The notes below the pieces were generated by a model. It saw only the letters and a list, made by a program, of their open reading frames with translations. It had not been told where the DNA came from and did not search any database. From Christensenellaceae bacterium Phil7 (GTDB lineage: Bacteria; Bacillota; Clostridia; Christensenellales; CAG-138), in NCBI GenBank assembly GCA_001940845.1, contig MSGV01000043.1:1-64000 (forward strand): DNA of 64,000 nucleotides, read 5' to 3'. Below are positions 51,481 through 60,268 of this stretch, one piece after another. Each line of letters begins with the position of its first letter. The stretch's first letter is position 1. Position numbers and translations under genes: made by a program.

Positions 51481-52616
51481 TCAAGCTCATCCGAGCCCGA
51501 ATCTTCAATTTTATTTATCGAGTTTCCATCAAATACAATGGACGAAAACTCGAGTTTCAGCTCCTTGCGCTCCTTATCCGTGAAGGTATATATCCAGCCA
51601 AATTCAGCATTGGAGCTGCTCTCCGGGAAAATAAAGGTGATATTTGCATAATCCAACTTTTTCTTTTCAACCGAAACAGCACTTGCAACGCTTTCTAAGA
51701 TCTGGTCGCTACGCTCACTCATTATCTTCGTTGTCGGATCATAGTGCAAAGTTATGCTTCTTCCATCTTCCGAAGTGAAAGTGCCTACATAAAAGGTTCC
51801 ATCCTCTGTCTTTTCTCGCTTGACTATCAAATCGATTTTCTCAGACCCACCAAAGGCTTTCCCTATCTCCTTTTCAGAATCTGATTGCCTCTTATAGAAT
51901 ACATATCCTATTATTGCAGCAACGCTTATGATAAGGGCAAGAATAAGAGAAATTATATGCTTTATTGTAATTTTCAGTGTTTTCGGTTTGCAATGGGTAT
52001 ACCCAAGTTTATAAGTTGCCGCATTTAATGCGCCAAGCCATAATACAAGCAGAACACATTCAAGCGGAAACAGTGCTGTATTCTTTGCAACCCTTGCAAT
52101 TGTGATAAATTCATAGGGTGCATTATAAAAAACATTATTAAACCACGTCATGATAAGGGGATTGACAATAAAATTGCAGATCACGACAACGGTTAAGCGC
52201 GAAAGCATTACGCGCAAGGTTGAAAGCTGCTGCCTATATAGGAACAATGCAAAGATAAATCCGCTAAGCATTTCTACCGCTATAAATGGGAAGAAATATT
52301 GTCCAATCGGAAAAAGCACCGCTCCCAAGGTGTCGCTGACCGCGCCAACGAGCAGAGCAACTATAGGACCATAAATCATTGATCCGGCTGAATTTATCAG
52401 GAAATCAAATCCAAAATAAAGCGCCGGCGGCATGATCGGTATACGGAAATTTTTGATGACTACACGAATAGCAATTATAATTGCCGCAAGCACAAGAGTG
52501 CGGATGCTTGTGAGCTCGTTAAACGAAAGTTGCCAATAACGTGCGTTGAATGGGTTTTTGAAAACCTCTCTGGATGGTGCAGTACGTCTTTTGACTGCTG
52601 TCTGGTTTTTTTCCAT
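51477..52616 (-). CDS. folT: ECF folate transporter S component FolT with extracytoplasmic tail
   Basis: FolT binds folate and works with the shared EcfA/A'/T energy module, which is not in this window. The membrane part (about 35-235) has six hydrophobic helices with the FolT-like stretches FRIPIMPPALYFGFDFLINSAGSMIYGP and GAVSDTLGAVLFPIGQYFFPFIAVEMLSGF. After a further helix (about 242-260, ISLILALIISVAAIIGYVFY) follow about 120 polar residues (beta-rich, VKREKTEDGTFYVGTFTSEDG), which ordinary FolT proteins lack. The start at 52616 follows AGGAGG by about 12 bases; the track ORF begins 25 codons earlier without support. A folate-sensing leader RNA and promoter precede it. Confidence 0.9.
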   Translation of the reverse strand: MEKNQTAVKRRTAPSREVFKNPFNARYWQLSFNELTSIRTLVLAAIIIAIRVVIKNFRIPIMPPALYFGFDFLINSAGSMIYGPIVALLVGAVSDTLGAVLFPIGQYFFPFIAVEMLSGFIFALFLYRQQLSTLRVMLSRLTVVVICNFIVNPLIMTWFNNVFYNAPYEFITIARVAKNTALFPLECVLLVLWLGALNAATYKLGYTHCKPKTLKITIKHIISLILALIISVAAIIGYVFYKRQSDSEKEIGKAFGGSEKIDLIVKREKTEDGTFYVGTFTSEDGRSITLHYDPTTKIMSERSDQILESVASAVSVEKKKLDYANITFIFPESSSNAEFGWIYTFTDKERKELKLEFSSIVFDGNSINKIEDSGSDELE

Positions 52617-52639
52617 AAAAAATCGAATCCTCCTAACTA

Positions 52640-52861
52640 GAGCATTCGTTGTTACCCGGGCAAAACAAAATCTTTTAAATCTAAATATCACAACGAGTTA
52701 TTCAACTCTATTTAATACCTGATCCAATCGTTATATGCAATTGCCCAATATTGTAACAGCGGGATGCGGTGACGGCACAGCAACCTCCGTCATTGCGGAA
52801 CCGAATCAGCATTGCCGTATGCCGGCTCTGATATCGGTGCTGCGCAGCCCTGTTCGGTATT
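52640..52861 (-). promoter_or_regulatory. Structured folT leader (probable expression platform)
   Basis: Between the riboswitch and the gene the minus-strand RNA can fold into GCTGCGCAGC, ATCAG-GCCG-CGGC-CTGAT enclosed by ACCGAA/TTCGGT, and GACGG/CCGTC. CGCATCC at 52762-52768 can pair with GGATGCG of the riboswitch 3' end. No terminator with a U-tract is evident. A 20-codon reading frame (MTEVAVPSPHP) lies inside. Confidence 0.4.
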
Positions 52862-52948
52862 TGCGCATCCGCCTGACTGAGTTTTCGTTTGAGGATCAAC
52901 TCCCTGTATCCTCAACACTTGTGAAAAACTCGCTGTCACCTACTCTGT
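52862..52948 (-). promoter_or_regulatory. Tetrahydrofolate (THF) riboswitch-like leader of folT
   Basis: On the minus strand the order GAGTAGGTGAC, GCGAGTTTTTC, AAGTG, a TTGAGGA/TCCTCAA hairpin with GGGAGTTG in its loop, ACGAA, AACTCAGTCA and GGCGGATGCGC follows the THF riboswitch architecture (GAGUAG, AAGUG, GGGA-GU-G loop, ACGAA). The paired segments TGAC/GTCA and GAGTTTT/AAAACTC support the fold. It begins at the predicted transcription start of folT, the expected target gene. Confidence 0.7.
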
Positions 52949-52955
52949 CGCAGGT

Positions 52956-52984
52956 ATGATAGCAGATGTATCGGTAAATGTCAA
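52956..52984 (-). promoter_or_regulatory. Promoter of the folT leader
   Basis: On the minus strand TTGACA, 17 bp, TATCAT; transcription would begin at the 5' end of the riboswitch. Confidence 0.75.
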
Positions 52985-53171
52985 CATATATTAACAATTC
53001 ATTTTGCTTGATAATTTTATTCTTATATCTACTTGAATGATAAAACACATTTTCTCCATTCCCTTTCCGCAAAAAAACATTAAATATTCATAAATGATGC
53101 AAAAAGTTCATTTCCAATTAACAATAAAAATGGTATAATAGGCTCAGGTAAAAAAAAGGGGATCTATATTT

Positions 53172-53801
53172 ATGAAATCTGATTTTCTTCAAGACCGCAG
53201 CCGCATTTGCGTATTCGGTGCATCAAGTGAACAGATACCACAGGCAAGTAAGGATTTTGCTTATGAGTTGGGCATTCTTCTTGCAGAAAATGGCTTTGGA
53301 CTTGTATTTGGTGCAGGAACAAGCGGATTAATGGGAGCCTGCGCGCGCGGCGTCCATCTCAAAAATGGAGAAATCATTGGCGTGATTCCCGAAAAACTTA
53401 ATAAACCAGGTATTTATTTTGAATTCTGCACTGAACGCATAGAAACAAAGACCATGCATGAACGCAAAGCTTTGATGGAAGAATTGAGCAGCGGTTTTAT
53501 TGCTTTACCTGGGGGCTTTGGCACCCTTGAAGAGCTGATGGAGGTGCTTACTCTCAAGCAATTGGGGTATCATTCAAAGCCAATAATCATTGCAAATCTT
53601 TCAGGCTATTATGATGCAATCATAGAGCAATTTGAGCGCTGCGTTGCAGATGGATTCACCCATCCAGCTTTTATGGAATTGTTCACAGTTGCAGCCACTC
53701 CGGAGCAGATCATTGAGCAGCTCAAAAGCTATAAAGCTCATGATATGCCCGAAAAAACGGAAATGCTGCTCAACCATCAATATAGCAGCAGTAGAAACTA
53801 A
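53172..53801 (+). CDS. LOG-family nucleotide 5'-monophosphate phosphoribohydrolase
   Basis: A Rossmann-fold TIGR00730 protein of 209 residues that removes the base from nucleoside monophosphates, as in cytokinin riboside 5'-phosphate hydrolases. ICVFGASSEQIPQASKDFAYELG and FGAGTSGLMGACARG start the fold, and the catalytic motifs ERKALMEELSSGFIALPGGFGTLEELMEVLTLKQLG (PGGxGTxxE) are complete. A bacterial role is not settled. It is followed by a USP-like gene 31 bases later, likely the same transcript. Confidence 0.93.
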   Translation: MKSDFLQDRSRICVFGASSEQIPQASKDFAYELGILLAENGFGLVFGAGTSGLMGACARGVHLKNGEIIGVIPEKLNKPGIYFEFCTERIETKTMHERKALMEELSSGFIALPGGFGTLEELMEVLTLKQLGYHSKPIIIANLSGYYDAIIEQFERCVADGFTHPAFMELFTVAATPEQIIEQLKSYKAHDMPEKTEMLLNHQYSSSRN

Positions 53802-53832
53802 TCCATTTTTTGGATAGAAACGAGAAATAACG

Positions 53833-54252
53833 ATGAAAAAATTGAATAATGATATTTCCTCAATCACTCACGATGAAGAGAGAAGTGCGCAAGGCTTAAT
53901 GGTTTGCGTTACCGGCCAACGCTCCTGCGAACGGCTGGTTATTCATGGAATGAATAGACTAACCAATGAACAAAAACTTTATGTGGTTCACTGTGTGCCT
54001 GAGGGAAAGAACTTCCTTGGATCAAGCGATGAATCCGATGCTATTAATTATCTTTATAATATTGCAAAGGGTGCCGGTGCTGAACTAACGATACTCAGAG
54101 AGAATGATGTTATTGATGCTCTTGTCAATTTTGCATATGCCCATAACATCCATGTGATCGTGGTCGGTGCATCCCCCGTATCATCAAAGGACAGCTTCAA
54201 TAATAGATTCAGTGCCAGGCTTCCCGGAGTTGAATTTGATATTGTTATTTAA
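53833..54252 (+). CDS. Universal stress protein, KdpD-type
   Basis: A 139-residue USP-fold protein. MVCVTGQRSCERLVIHGMNRL and LYVVHCVPEGK, then LRENDVIDALVNFAYAHNIHVIVVG, resemble the USP domain of the KdpD sensor kinase, here as a stand-alone protein with a short N-terminal extension. The nucleotide-binding GxxG-(9)-G(S/T) motif of ATP-type USPs is only partly met (VGASPVSSKDSFNN), so ATP binding is uncertain. It follows the LOG gene. Confidence 0.85.
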   Translation: MKKLNNDISSITHDEERSAQGLMVCVTGQRSCERLVIHGMNRLTNEQKLYVVHCVPEGKNFLGSSDESDAINYLYNIAKGAGAELTILRENDVIDALVNFAYAHNIHVIVVGASPVSSKDSFNNRFSARLPGVEFDIVI

Positions 54253-54353
54253 GCTTTGTCTGGATCTTTCAATATTGGTCAATAAATTTTCACCATCAGT
54301 TTATTAGGAATTGCAAAATATATTTGTAATTTCATAAAAAGAAAGGATTTCCT

Positions 54354-54659
54354 ATGGATATCAACATTAACGAAGCTCAAAGCTTCATCCTTGAAAAATT
54401 CCGCAATGCCGGAGATTTTGACTTTATGAGTGATGAGGAGCTTTCCTCTATCATCTCCACTTTACTTGCGCTTGATGCTGTATACCTTGATGAGATCGGC
54501 GATGATGTCTATGATGAAGAAATCATCTATGAGCGCATGATTGATGCAGTCAATAAGCAATATGATAAATATAAAACCTATCTCATGCGCTTGGTTGATG
54601 ATTATATGGATTTTATGGAACAATACCTTGTAAGCATTGATGCAATTGAGTGGGAATAG
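54354..54659 (+). CDS. Small acidic helical protein, unknown
   Basis: A 101-residue strongly acidic, probably all-helical soluble protein (clusters DDVYDEEIIYER and LVDDYMDFMEQYLVSIDAIEWE) with no family I recognise. GAAAGGA lies at good spacing before the ATG and a terminator follows the stop, so it is a real gene. The codon use is like that of its neighbours. Confidence 0.75.
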   Translation: MDININEAQSFILEKFRNAGDFDFMSDEELSSIISTLLALDAVYLDEIGDDVYDEEIIYERMIDAVNKQYDKYKTYLMRLVDDYMDFMEQYLVSIDAIEWE

Positions 54660-54682
54660 TCTTGAATGGATTCATAGTAACC

Positions 54683-54710
54683 AAAAAGCCTTGTAATACA
54701 AGACTTTTTT
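54683..54710 (+). terminator. Terminator after the acidic protein gene
   Basis: AAAAGCCTTGT pairs with ACAAGACTTTT around AAT and ends in TTTTTTG. Confidence 0.8.
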
Positions 54711-54899
54711 GATTATTATTGAGAAACTTGCCACAAGCGATAAAATATTGATAAAAACAATCGTATATGTTTTAACATCCTTGTCAAGCTATGCCAAAAC
54801 AAATTTGTTTCTATGGACAGCATTTATAGGATACGTAAGCTGCCGCATTGCGTATGGTATGGGTTTTACGGGAAAGGATGCGAATTGGGAGGTAAAGTA

Positions 54900-55727
54900 A
54901 TGGATATTAGGGAAATAAAAATATACGAATTGTGTCGGGCATTTACAGAGAGCTTCATTGGGGATCCCAAATATTCTGACCCGGTGCTGAGTAACTGGGA
55001 GCAGCTCCAAAACAACCTGATTAAGTCTATCGAAAACCCGGACAGGCATCGTGTCATCGGCGTTTATCGAGGCAATGAACCGATAGGGCTGTTTGCTTTT
55101 TTAACACTTCACTATGAAAAGTATGTTGAAATGCTGGTGGGGTTATCCCGAAACAGGGATGCATATAGCGAGATGCTGCACTATCTGGAAGAGAATTTCT
55201 GCGACTACAACATCGACTTTGTGTTCAACCCTCGCAATGATCTGCTTCGGGAGCTTCTGGAAGCAAGAAGCGCAGAGTTTGATATAGAGCAGCAGAAGAT
55301 GCTGCTTAGCACTCCGGGTCTGAATGTTGACACCACCGGCATAGAGACGTTTTCCGAGCAGTATGCAATGCAGTACTATGCCATCCACAACCGGGATATG
55401 TACTGGACGGGTGAAAAGGTAGCCGCTGCCACGGAGAAGTTCCGAACCTTCCTTGCCATCGAAAACGGCAAAGTGGTCGGATATATGGATGTGACCTATT
55501 GCTTTGAGGAGAACGAGCCTTATGACCTATTCGTTCTGCCGGAATACCGCCGCCGGGGCTATGGCCGAAAGCTGCTGGCGAAAGCATTGGAAATGAATCA
55601 GCCAAAGGGCATGATGCTGTTGGTAGATGTGAATAATGCCGCTGCGATTCGGCTGTATGGCTCCGCCGGTTTTGTCAAGGTGGAGAATCAGAATTGCTTG
55701 ACGGCGCATTTGACGATTCGTGAGTAA
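54900..55727 (+). CDS. GNAT-family N-acetyltransferase, possibly acquired
   Basis: A 275-residue acetyltransferase. The C-terminal GNAT domain carries the acetyl-CoA motif YDLFVLPEYRRRGYGRKLLAKALEMN followed by LLVDVNNAAAIRLYGSAGFVKVENQ. The N-terminal half (about 1-150) is a more diverged, GNAT-like domain. Substrate unknown. The start is the ATG after GGGAGGTAAAGTA. The gene has more G+C and more CTG and CCG codons than its neighbours, and the flanks look like gene fragments, so it may be a transferred gene. Confidence 0.88.
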   Translation: MDIREIKIYELCRAFTESFIGDPKYSDPVLSNWEQLQNNLIKSIENPDRHRVIGVYRGNEPIGLFAFLTLHYEKYVEMLVGLSRNRDAYSEMLHYLEENFCDYNIDFVFNPRNDLLRELLEARSAEFDIEQQKMLLSTPGLNVDTTGIETFSEQYAMQYYAIHNRDMYWTGEKVAAATEKFRTFLAIENGKVVGYMDVTYCFEENEPYDLFVLPEYRRRGYGRKLLAKALEMNQPKGMMLLVDVNNAAAIRLYGSAGFVKVENQNCLTAHLTIRE

Positions 55728-55809
55728 GTATAGAATTTCCACGGAGGTATTCCCATAAGATTACAATAGTAGAATCCCCATCCCTATTATGAATATGGAG
55801 GTTACTTAA

Positions 55810-55872
55810 ATGAAAATCAGAGAATACAAAACATTTCCCGTGGCAACAGAATGGCAACAAAAAATCGGATAG
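55810..55872 (+). pseudogene. Short fragment of a gene start
   Basis: After GGAGG the ATG begins MKIREYKTFPVATEWQQKIG and then stops. It looks like the truncated start of a gene rather than a functional peptide; the following bases carry no continuation that I recognise. Confidence 0.3.
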
Positions 55873-55985
55873 CCCGTGCTTCTCCGATAATACAAATAAT
55901 AAAGATACCCACAGCTAAATTACCTATAAAAATCTGTTTAAGATTAAGTTTTAAGAAGCGAGTAGGAGTAAATTTCAATCTTAAC

Positions 55986-56007
55986 CTGCCCCATTATTTT
56001 GGGGCAG
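55986..56007 (-). terminator. Possible terminator after rsmG
   Basis: A 7-bp perfect stem CTGCCCC/GGGGCAG with an 8-base loop lies just past the rsmG stop. The U-tract is poor. Confidence 0.5.
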
Positions 56008-56019
56008 CATTCTATATGG

Positions 56020-56679
56020 TTAATATTTTTTTAATTCAACTATGCATCTATCTCCCCATTCCCTTTTGAAATGATGCACCTGCATATTAACATGCAATTT
56101 TTTAAATATTTCAACGGCATCCTTCAGCTCATCTTCAATTCCCGGTCCTTTATATAGCAAAGAACTTCCACCAACTTTTACAAAAGGAACCGTCCATTCA
56201 GCAATTTTTGATGCATTCGCAACTGCACGTGAAGTCACAATATCAAAGCTCTCTCTTAGCTCTCTAAGCTTTGCGCCATCTTCAGCACGCAAATGCAATG
56301 TATGCGCCTCAATATTCAGCTCATCCAAAACCGAATTCAAGAATATTATGCGCTTATTTAACGAATCAAGCAGTGTCAATTTAATATCCGGCCGCATTAT
56401 TTTGATCGGAATACCCGGAAAACCAGCGCCTGTCCCAATATCTATTACCTTAGCACCCTGAGGTATCATAGATATCGATAACAGGCTATCTGCGAAATGA
56501 CGCGATGCAACTCCTTGTGGATCAGTAATTGCCGTCAAATTAATGCGCTTATTCCATTCGATTAACAGTTGATAATATTTTATGAATTTTTCATTATCAC
56601 ACGCAGATAAATTTGGAATAAATTTTAAAAGCTGCGCCTGCATTTCCTCTATATTTAATTCGCAGGTATATCTGCTCAT
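56020..56679 (-). CDS. rsmG: 16S rRNA (guanine527-N7)-methyltransferase RsmG
   Basis: RsmG (GidB) adds the m7G527 of 16S rRNA. The 219-residue protein has WNKRINLTAITDPQGVASRHFADSL, VIDIGTGAGFPGIPIKIMRPDI (AdoMet motif), TLLDSLNKRIIFLNSV and DIVTSRAVA, all in family order. It overlaps the upstream methyltransferase by four bases. In many Firmicutes rsmG follows mnmG near oriC; here it is 8 kb away on the other strand. Confidence 0.97.
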   Translation of the reverse strand: MSRYTCELNIEEMQAQLLKFIPNLSACDNEKFIKYYQLLIEWNKRINLTAITDPQGVASRHFADSLLSISMIPQGAKVIDIGTGAGFPGIPIKIMRPDIKLTLLDSLNKRIIFLNSVLDELNIEAHTLHLRAEDGAKLRELRESFDIVTSRAVANASKIAEWTVPFVKVGGSSLLYKGPGIEDELKDAVEIFKKLHVNMQVHHFKREWGDRCIVELKKY

Positions 56680-57434
56680 CCCATTCTCCCTTCATCAATA
56701 TCTATATGGTAGATTCGCTTCACTTCATCCGTGTATTCTCCATTTTCGTTACAAACAATAAGGCTATTTTCAATAATTAAACCCGGCTTTCCGCCCTTCT
56801 TTGCCTCTATTAGGCATAGATACGGTCTTTTGCTTGGCTTTGAACATACCAATCTCAATCTCTTTGGTTCCAAAACAGCTTCACTGAGCGCACAGAATGC
56901 TTCGCTTAATCGCTCTGATGGAAAACACATAAAGAATTTGCCGCCAAATTTGAGCAATGCCGATGCAGAAAGTGCAACCCTGAAAATATCTGCCAATACT
57001 TCATGCGTTGCACCAGAGTTATCCGATAATTTACCGCAGTTAAGTCTATGGTATGGAGGATTACATATAGCAGCATCAAATCTCCCTCTTCCAATACAAT
57101 CCAAATCAGTGATGTAATTTTTATTGCATACTTCTATGTATTTTTCTATTTCATTGATCCTTATTGTACGATTAAGCATCTCACATTGCTGCTCATCCAC
57201 TTCCACAGCGAACATGTGGCAATTTGTTCTCGCATGAAGCAACACACTTAATACACCACTTCCAGCTCCCAAATCGATGCAGCTTTCCCTTGATGAAACT
57301 TTTGCAAAGCCCGCAAGCAGTACTGAATCCGTTCCGAAGCGAAAACTATTTTCTTTTTGAATAAGTACCATTCCGCGATAATCAAGCAAATCCAATCGCT
57401 CTCCAGGCAGCAGAATATTTGAATTATCCATCAT
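56676..57434 (-). CDS. tRNA1(Val) N6-adenine methyltransferase-like (TrmN6/YfiC family)
   Basis: A 252-residue N6-adenine methyltransferase-like protein. The AdoMet motif is CIDLGAGSGVLSVLLHART, followed by AVEVDEQQCEMLNRTIRIN and the catalytic AAICNPPYH. SFRFGTDSVLLAGF, near the start, is the typical YfiC/TrmN6 opener. In Firmicutes the homologue's RNA or protein target is not established. It overlaps cvpA at its start and rsmG at its end by four bases, so it is in a compact operon. Confidence 0.92.
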   Translation of the reverse strand: MMDNSNILLPGERLDLLDYRGMVLIQKENSFRFGTDSVLLAGFAKVSSRESCIDLGAGSGVLSVLLHARTNCHMFAVEVDEQQCEMLNRTIRINEIEKYIEVCNKNYITDLDCIGRGRFDAAICNPPYHRLNCGKLSDNSGATHEVLADIFRVALSASALLKFGGKFFMCFPSERLSEAFCALSEAVLEPKRLRLVCSKPSKRPYLCLIEAKKGGKPGLIIENSLIVCNENGEYTDEVKRIYHIDIDEGRMG

Positions 57435-58129
57435 GTTCCAGGAATAAGCAGCAATAAGAGATTGTTTTTATGGAAAAACAAAGCTATGCTGTTCGTTTCG
57501 ATCATTTCTCTAACGCTATCAAAATTTAAAACCGTCAGGACAATAGGCATGAGCATAAAAATTATCGCAATTCCGAGAATTCCACGCAGCAAACCTATTG
57601 CACTCCCTGCAAGCCAATCCAGTTTACGTATTATAGGAAACTTATAATAATAATCTAACCATCCGATTATAAACGTCAGTATTATCCGCAAGATCAGATA
57701 AACGATAAGGAATGATATGATATTTATCATAACACGAACCATACTTTCGTTGAAATAATCTCCAAGGGTTGTCACACCTTCATCCGCAAATTTTCTTTCA
57801 ACAATATTCTTATAAACCCTATCGCGGAATGGCGATACAAGATCCGACCTTTGCATTACTTCATCAAGCTGCGCTTCACTGAGATCTATCACATTCACCT
57901 TTCGAAGTTCAACATCGTAGATACTCTCTGCACCCTCGGTGTAACTCAGCATTGAATCATATATGACCTCACTGGCACGAAAAAGACCTGCAACCGGACG
58001 CATCAAAGCAAACGCAAGAATACATGAAACCACACTTGCCACTAACACAGTAATGTTCCATATGAATCCCTTATATACTCCAGAAAGTACATACAACGCA
58101 ATTATCAGCAGTATTATTATAGCTATCAA
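57431..58129 (-). CDS. CvpA-family membrane protein
   Basis: A 232-residue membrane protein related to E. coli colicin V production protein CvpA. Hydrophobic segments lie at about 1-20, 25-45, 137-160 and 178-205, with a polar extracytoplasmic region between. YKGFIWNITVLVASVVSCILAFALMRPV and GWLDYYYKFPIIRKLDWLAGSAIGLLRGILGIAIIF match the family. The extended loop at 55-135 is longer than in E. coli, a common Clostridia form. Function poorly understood; envelope homeostasis is proposed. Confidence 0.9.
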   Translation of the reverse strand: MIAIIILLIIALYVLSGVYKGFIWNITVLVASVVSCILAFALMRPVAGLFRASEVIYDSMLSYTEGAESIYDVELRKVNVIDLSEAQLDEVMQRSDLVSPFRDRVYKNIVERKFADEGVTTLGDYFNESMVRVMINIISFLIVYLILRIILTFIIGWLDYYYKFPIIRKLDWLAGSAIGLLRGILGIAIIFMLMPIVLTVLNFDSVREMIETNSIALFFHKNNLLLLLIPGT

Positions 58130-58162
58130 ATCTACTCTCCTTTTTTATTTATGATTTATTTT

Positions 58163-59293
58163 TTAAGCTCTTTTAAGCTTAAAAATACCAACCTTTCCCC
58201 CTATCGTTACGATCAACTCATTCTGATTCAACTTCATTGCACTTGATACCTTCATATCGAATAAATTCTCCCCAACCTTTTCTCCGGATCCATCATATTT
58301 TATTATCGAATTCTCTGTAACAGCTGCAAGCATTCCATCCATCGATGCAAAATACAAGCAATTTTCAGGCAGGCTTATCACACACACAGTTGAATTAGCA
58401 CTTTCCTCTTCACTAACTGTCAACAGCTTAACGTATTGAGAATTTTTATTATTTGCTTCTGTTAAAGCAAATACCTGCTTTTTTCTTTTATTCATTGAAA
58501 CCGAATGGCATTCATATCCATAGGTCATAACGCGATATGCTTCCCTATTTGTTTTTCTATCGAATCTTATAAGGCTTTTAGTACCGAAAACAAAGATGCT
58601 TTTTTCTGTAAACATCACATTTTCTACTACCATTCCATAAACTGAAAGCACTCCATTCACACTATTCTTTACCGGATCAAAGGTTGTTATCGTCACTGCT
58701 ATATCTTTGCCCGTAGTTGATAGCTCCAATGTATAAAAAATCGAGCTTTCCTCATTTTCAAAACCAAAACCGGTTATCAAAGTCTCATCGTATTCCTTTT
58801 TATTGCAAAGGCTTCCGGCAGAATTGTATAATTCAATTCTGCTCTTTCCGCTTTCGGTATCCTCTATCAAAAAAGCAGCAAAATTTTTACCACATTTGCA
58901 ATCGATAATTTTTCCATTTTCTATATCGACTGTCTGATTAGTACCAAGCACAAAAAAGCTGCGTTCATTATAAACAAGGCGTATATTGCTTCCGCCAGCT
59001 ATTTTTAATGAACTATCATCTATACCTATGTTATGGCTCGAATCATTTTTTGAGTTATTTATATCAAAATAATTGAGATTGCCATTTTTATAGTTTATAA
59101 ATCCAGTTCCGATGTATACATAATCCTTGGCATCCATACGCGAAAAATCTTTTAAACTTCCGGCTTTTTTCGCGCCATTCAAAATTGAAACAACGGTAAA
59201 TACAATTGCAGCTGTAAGCAAAGGAGCTATTACAAACCAAAACCCTTTGCTAGTGAAAAATCTGACTGCTGCACTTTTTTTCTTCTTTTCCAT
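58163..59293 (-). CDS. DUF5711 membrane-anchored beta-propeller-like protein
   Basis: A 376-residue protein with one N-terminal membrane helix (about 18-38) and a large extracytoplasmic part. The rest is a series of short beta strands with repeated LFxxNG-, YDxxG- and FxVxG-like units that suggest a beta-propeller. It matches the DUF5711 pattern known beside cvpA in Clostridia. Function unknown. It sits between the diacylglycerol-kinase-like gene and cvpA and is likely co-transcribed. Confidence 0.82.
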   Translation of the reverse strand: MEKKKKSAAVRFFTSKGFWFVIAPLLTAAIVFTVVSILNGAKKAGSLKDFSRMDAKDYVYIGTGFINYKNGNLNYFDINNSKNDSSHNIGIDDSSLKIAGGSNIRLVYNERSFFVLGTNQTVDIENGKIIDCKCGKNFAAFLIEDTESGKSRIELYNSAGSLCNKKEYDETLITGFGFENEESSIFYTLELSTTGKDIAVTITTFDPVKNSVNGVLSVYGMVVENVMFTEKSIFVFGTKSLIRFDRKTNREAYRVMTYGYECHSVSMNKRKKQVFALTEANNKNSQYVKLLTVSEEESANSTVCVISLPENCLYFASMDGMLAAVTENSIIKYDGSGEKVGENLFDMKVSSAMKLNQNELIVTIGGKVGIFKLKRA

Positions 59294-59332
59294 GCTTAAA
59301 TCCTATCCAAAACTTTTTCTATCAGAAGTTAA

Positions 59333-60244
59333 TTATACCCTTATCACTTTAAGTGCACCGGGTATAATTCGGTATTCCACTGAAGTTTTAAGCATTATCT
59401 CCCCATCCATTTCAATATCAAAATTATCATCGGTTTCAATGCGAATACAGTCCGTTTTAAAATAACGCACTTGTTTAAAATTCAGATGTTTTCCCTTCAA
59501 AAATGCAGGAAGCATACTGATAAATTGTATTGTGTTGACATTTTCTATTATGCACACATCAAACAATCCATCATCTGTTTTTGCCAGTGGTGTTGCCAGC
59601 ATACCTCCTCCAAATCTGCTTCCATTTGCAATAACGGCCAATAGAATATCCATTTCTTCTTTTAATTTATCACATATAATACGAACATGCAATTTCCTTT
59701 TATTTAAAATTGCATCTATGATACCCAGAAAATATGTTAAAAGACCGTTCTTGTGATTCTTATGCTTTTCTGTATTATTTAGCACATCAACATCAAAGCC
59801 CTGTCCGGCAATATTAATGAATTTGCGATGGCGTCTTTCACCCCATAATTCAGTTGCCATACCCATATCCATGGCATGTTCCGTTCCATTCAGAAGCACT
59901 TCCACAGCCTTTTTTGGCTCTGCTGGGATACCAAGTGCTCCGGCAATATCATTTCCTGTTCCAAATGGTAGAATTCCAAAACGAACTCCTTCTATCTGGC
60001 ACAGCACAGAAGAAATTTCATTGACGGTTCCATCTCCACCGACAGCAACAATAAAATTTTCGCCATTAGCTATTGACTCATCTGCAAGCTTTATTGAATG
60101 ACCTGGGTATTTTGATATTTTTACTTCATAACTAATACCAAGATCTATCAAAAATTCTTCCGCCTGCGCAAACAGTTCCCGGCACTTGCCTCCTCCGGCA
60201 GTCGGATTCACTATAAATAGAATTTTCTTTGATTTTTTATTCAT
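59333..60244 (-). CDS. Diacylglycerol kinase-family lipid kinase (DgkB/YegS type)
   Basis: A lipid kinase of 303 residues that phosphorylates diacylglycerol or a related lipid. The catalytic domain has ILFIVNPTAGGGKCRELF, FIVAVGGDGTVNEISSVL (GGDGT) and FGILPFGTGNDIAGALGIP. ANGSRFGGGMLATPLAKTDDGLFDVCII belongs to the C-terminal beta domain. The ATG at 60244 is preferred to the TTG three codons upstream. The upstream gene is thpR, 24 bases away. Confidence 0.94.
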   Translation of the reverse strand: MNKKSKKILFIVNPTAGGGKCRELFAQAEEFLIDLGISYEVKISKYPGHSIKLADESIANGENFIVAVGGDGTVNEISSVLCQIEGVRFGILPFGTGNDIAGALGIPAEPKKAVEVLLNGTEHAMDMGMATELWGERRHRKFINIAGQGFDVDVLNNTEKHKNHKNGLLTYFLGIIDAILNKRKLHVRIICDKLKEEMDILLAVIANGSRFGGGMLATPLAKTDDGLFDVCIIENVNTIQFISMLPAFLKGKHLNFKQVRYFKTDCIRIETDDNFDIEMDGEIMLKTSVEYRIIPGALKVIRV

Positions 60245-60268
60245 ATCAATCAAATTCCCAACTATTTT

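Noticed and set aside
52708-52899. Minus-strand 63-residue ORF in the folT leader
   Set aside because: It overlaps a structured riboswitch leader and has no support beyond an open frame. Only the short in-frame part after GGAGG might be a leader peptide.
52700-52960. T-box leader for the folT gene
   Set aside because: An AGTA-like segment is present, but the GGTGG-ACCGCG antiterminator motif is absent and no tRNA synthetase or amino acid gene follows. The THF riboswitch motifs fit better.
54709-54900. 63-residue ORF before the GNAT gene
   Set aside because: No ribosome binding site, and it begins in the terminator tail. Likely non-coding.
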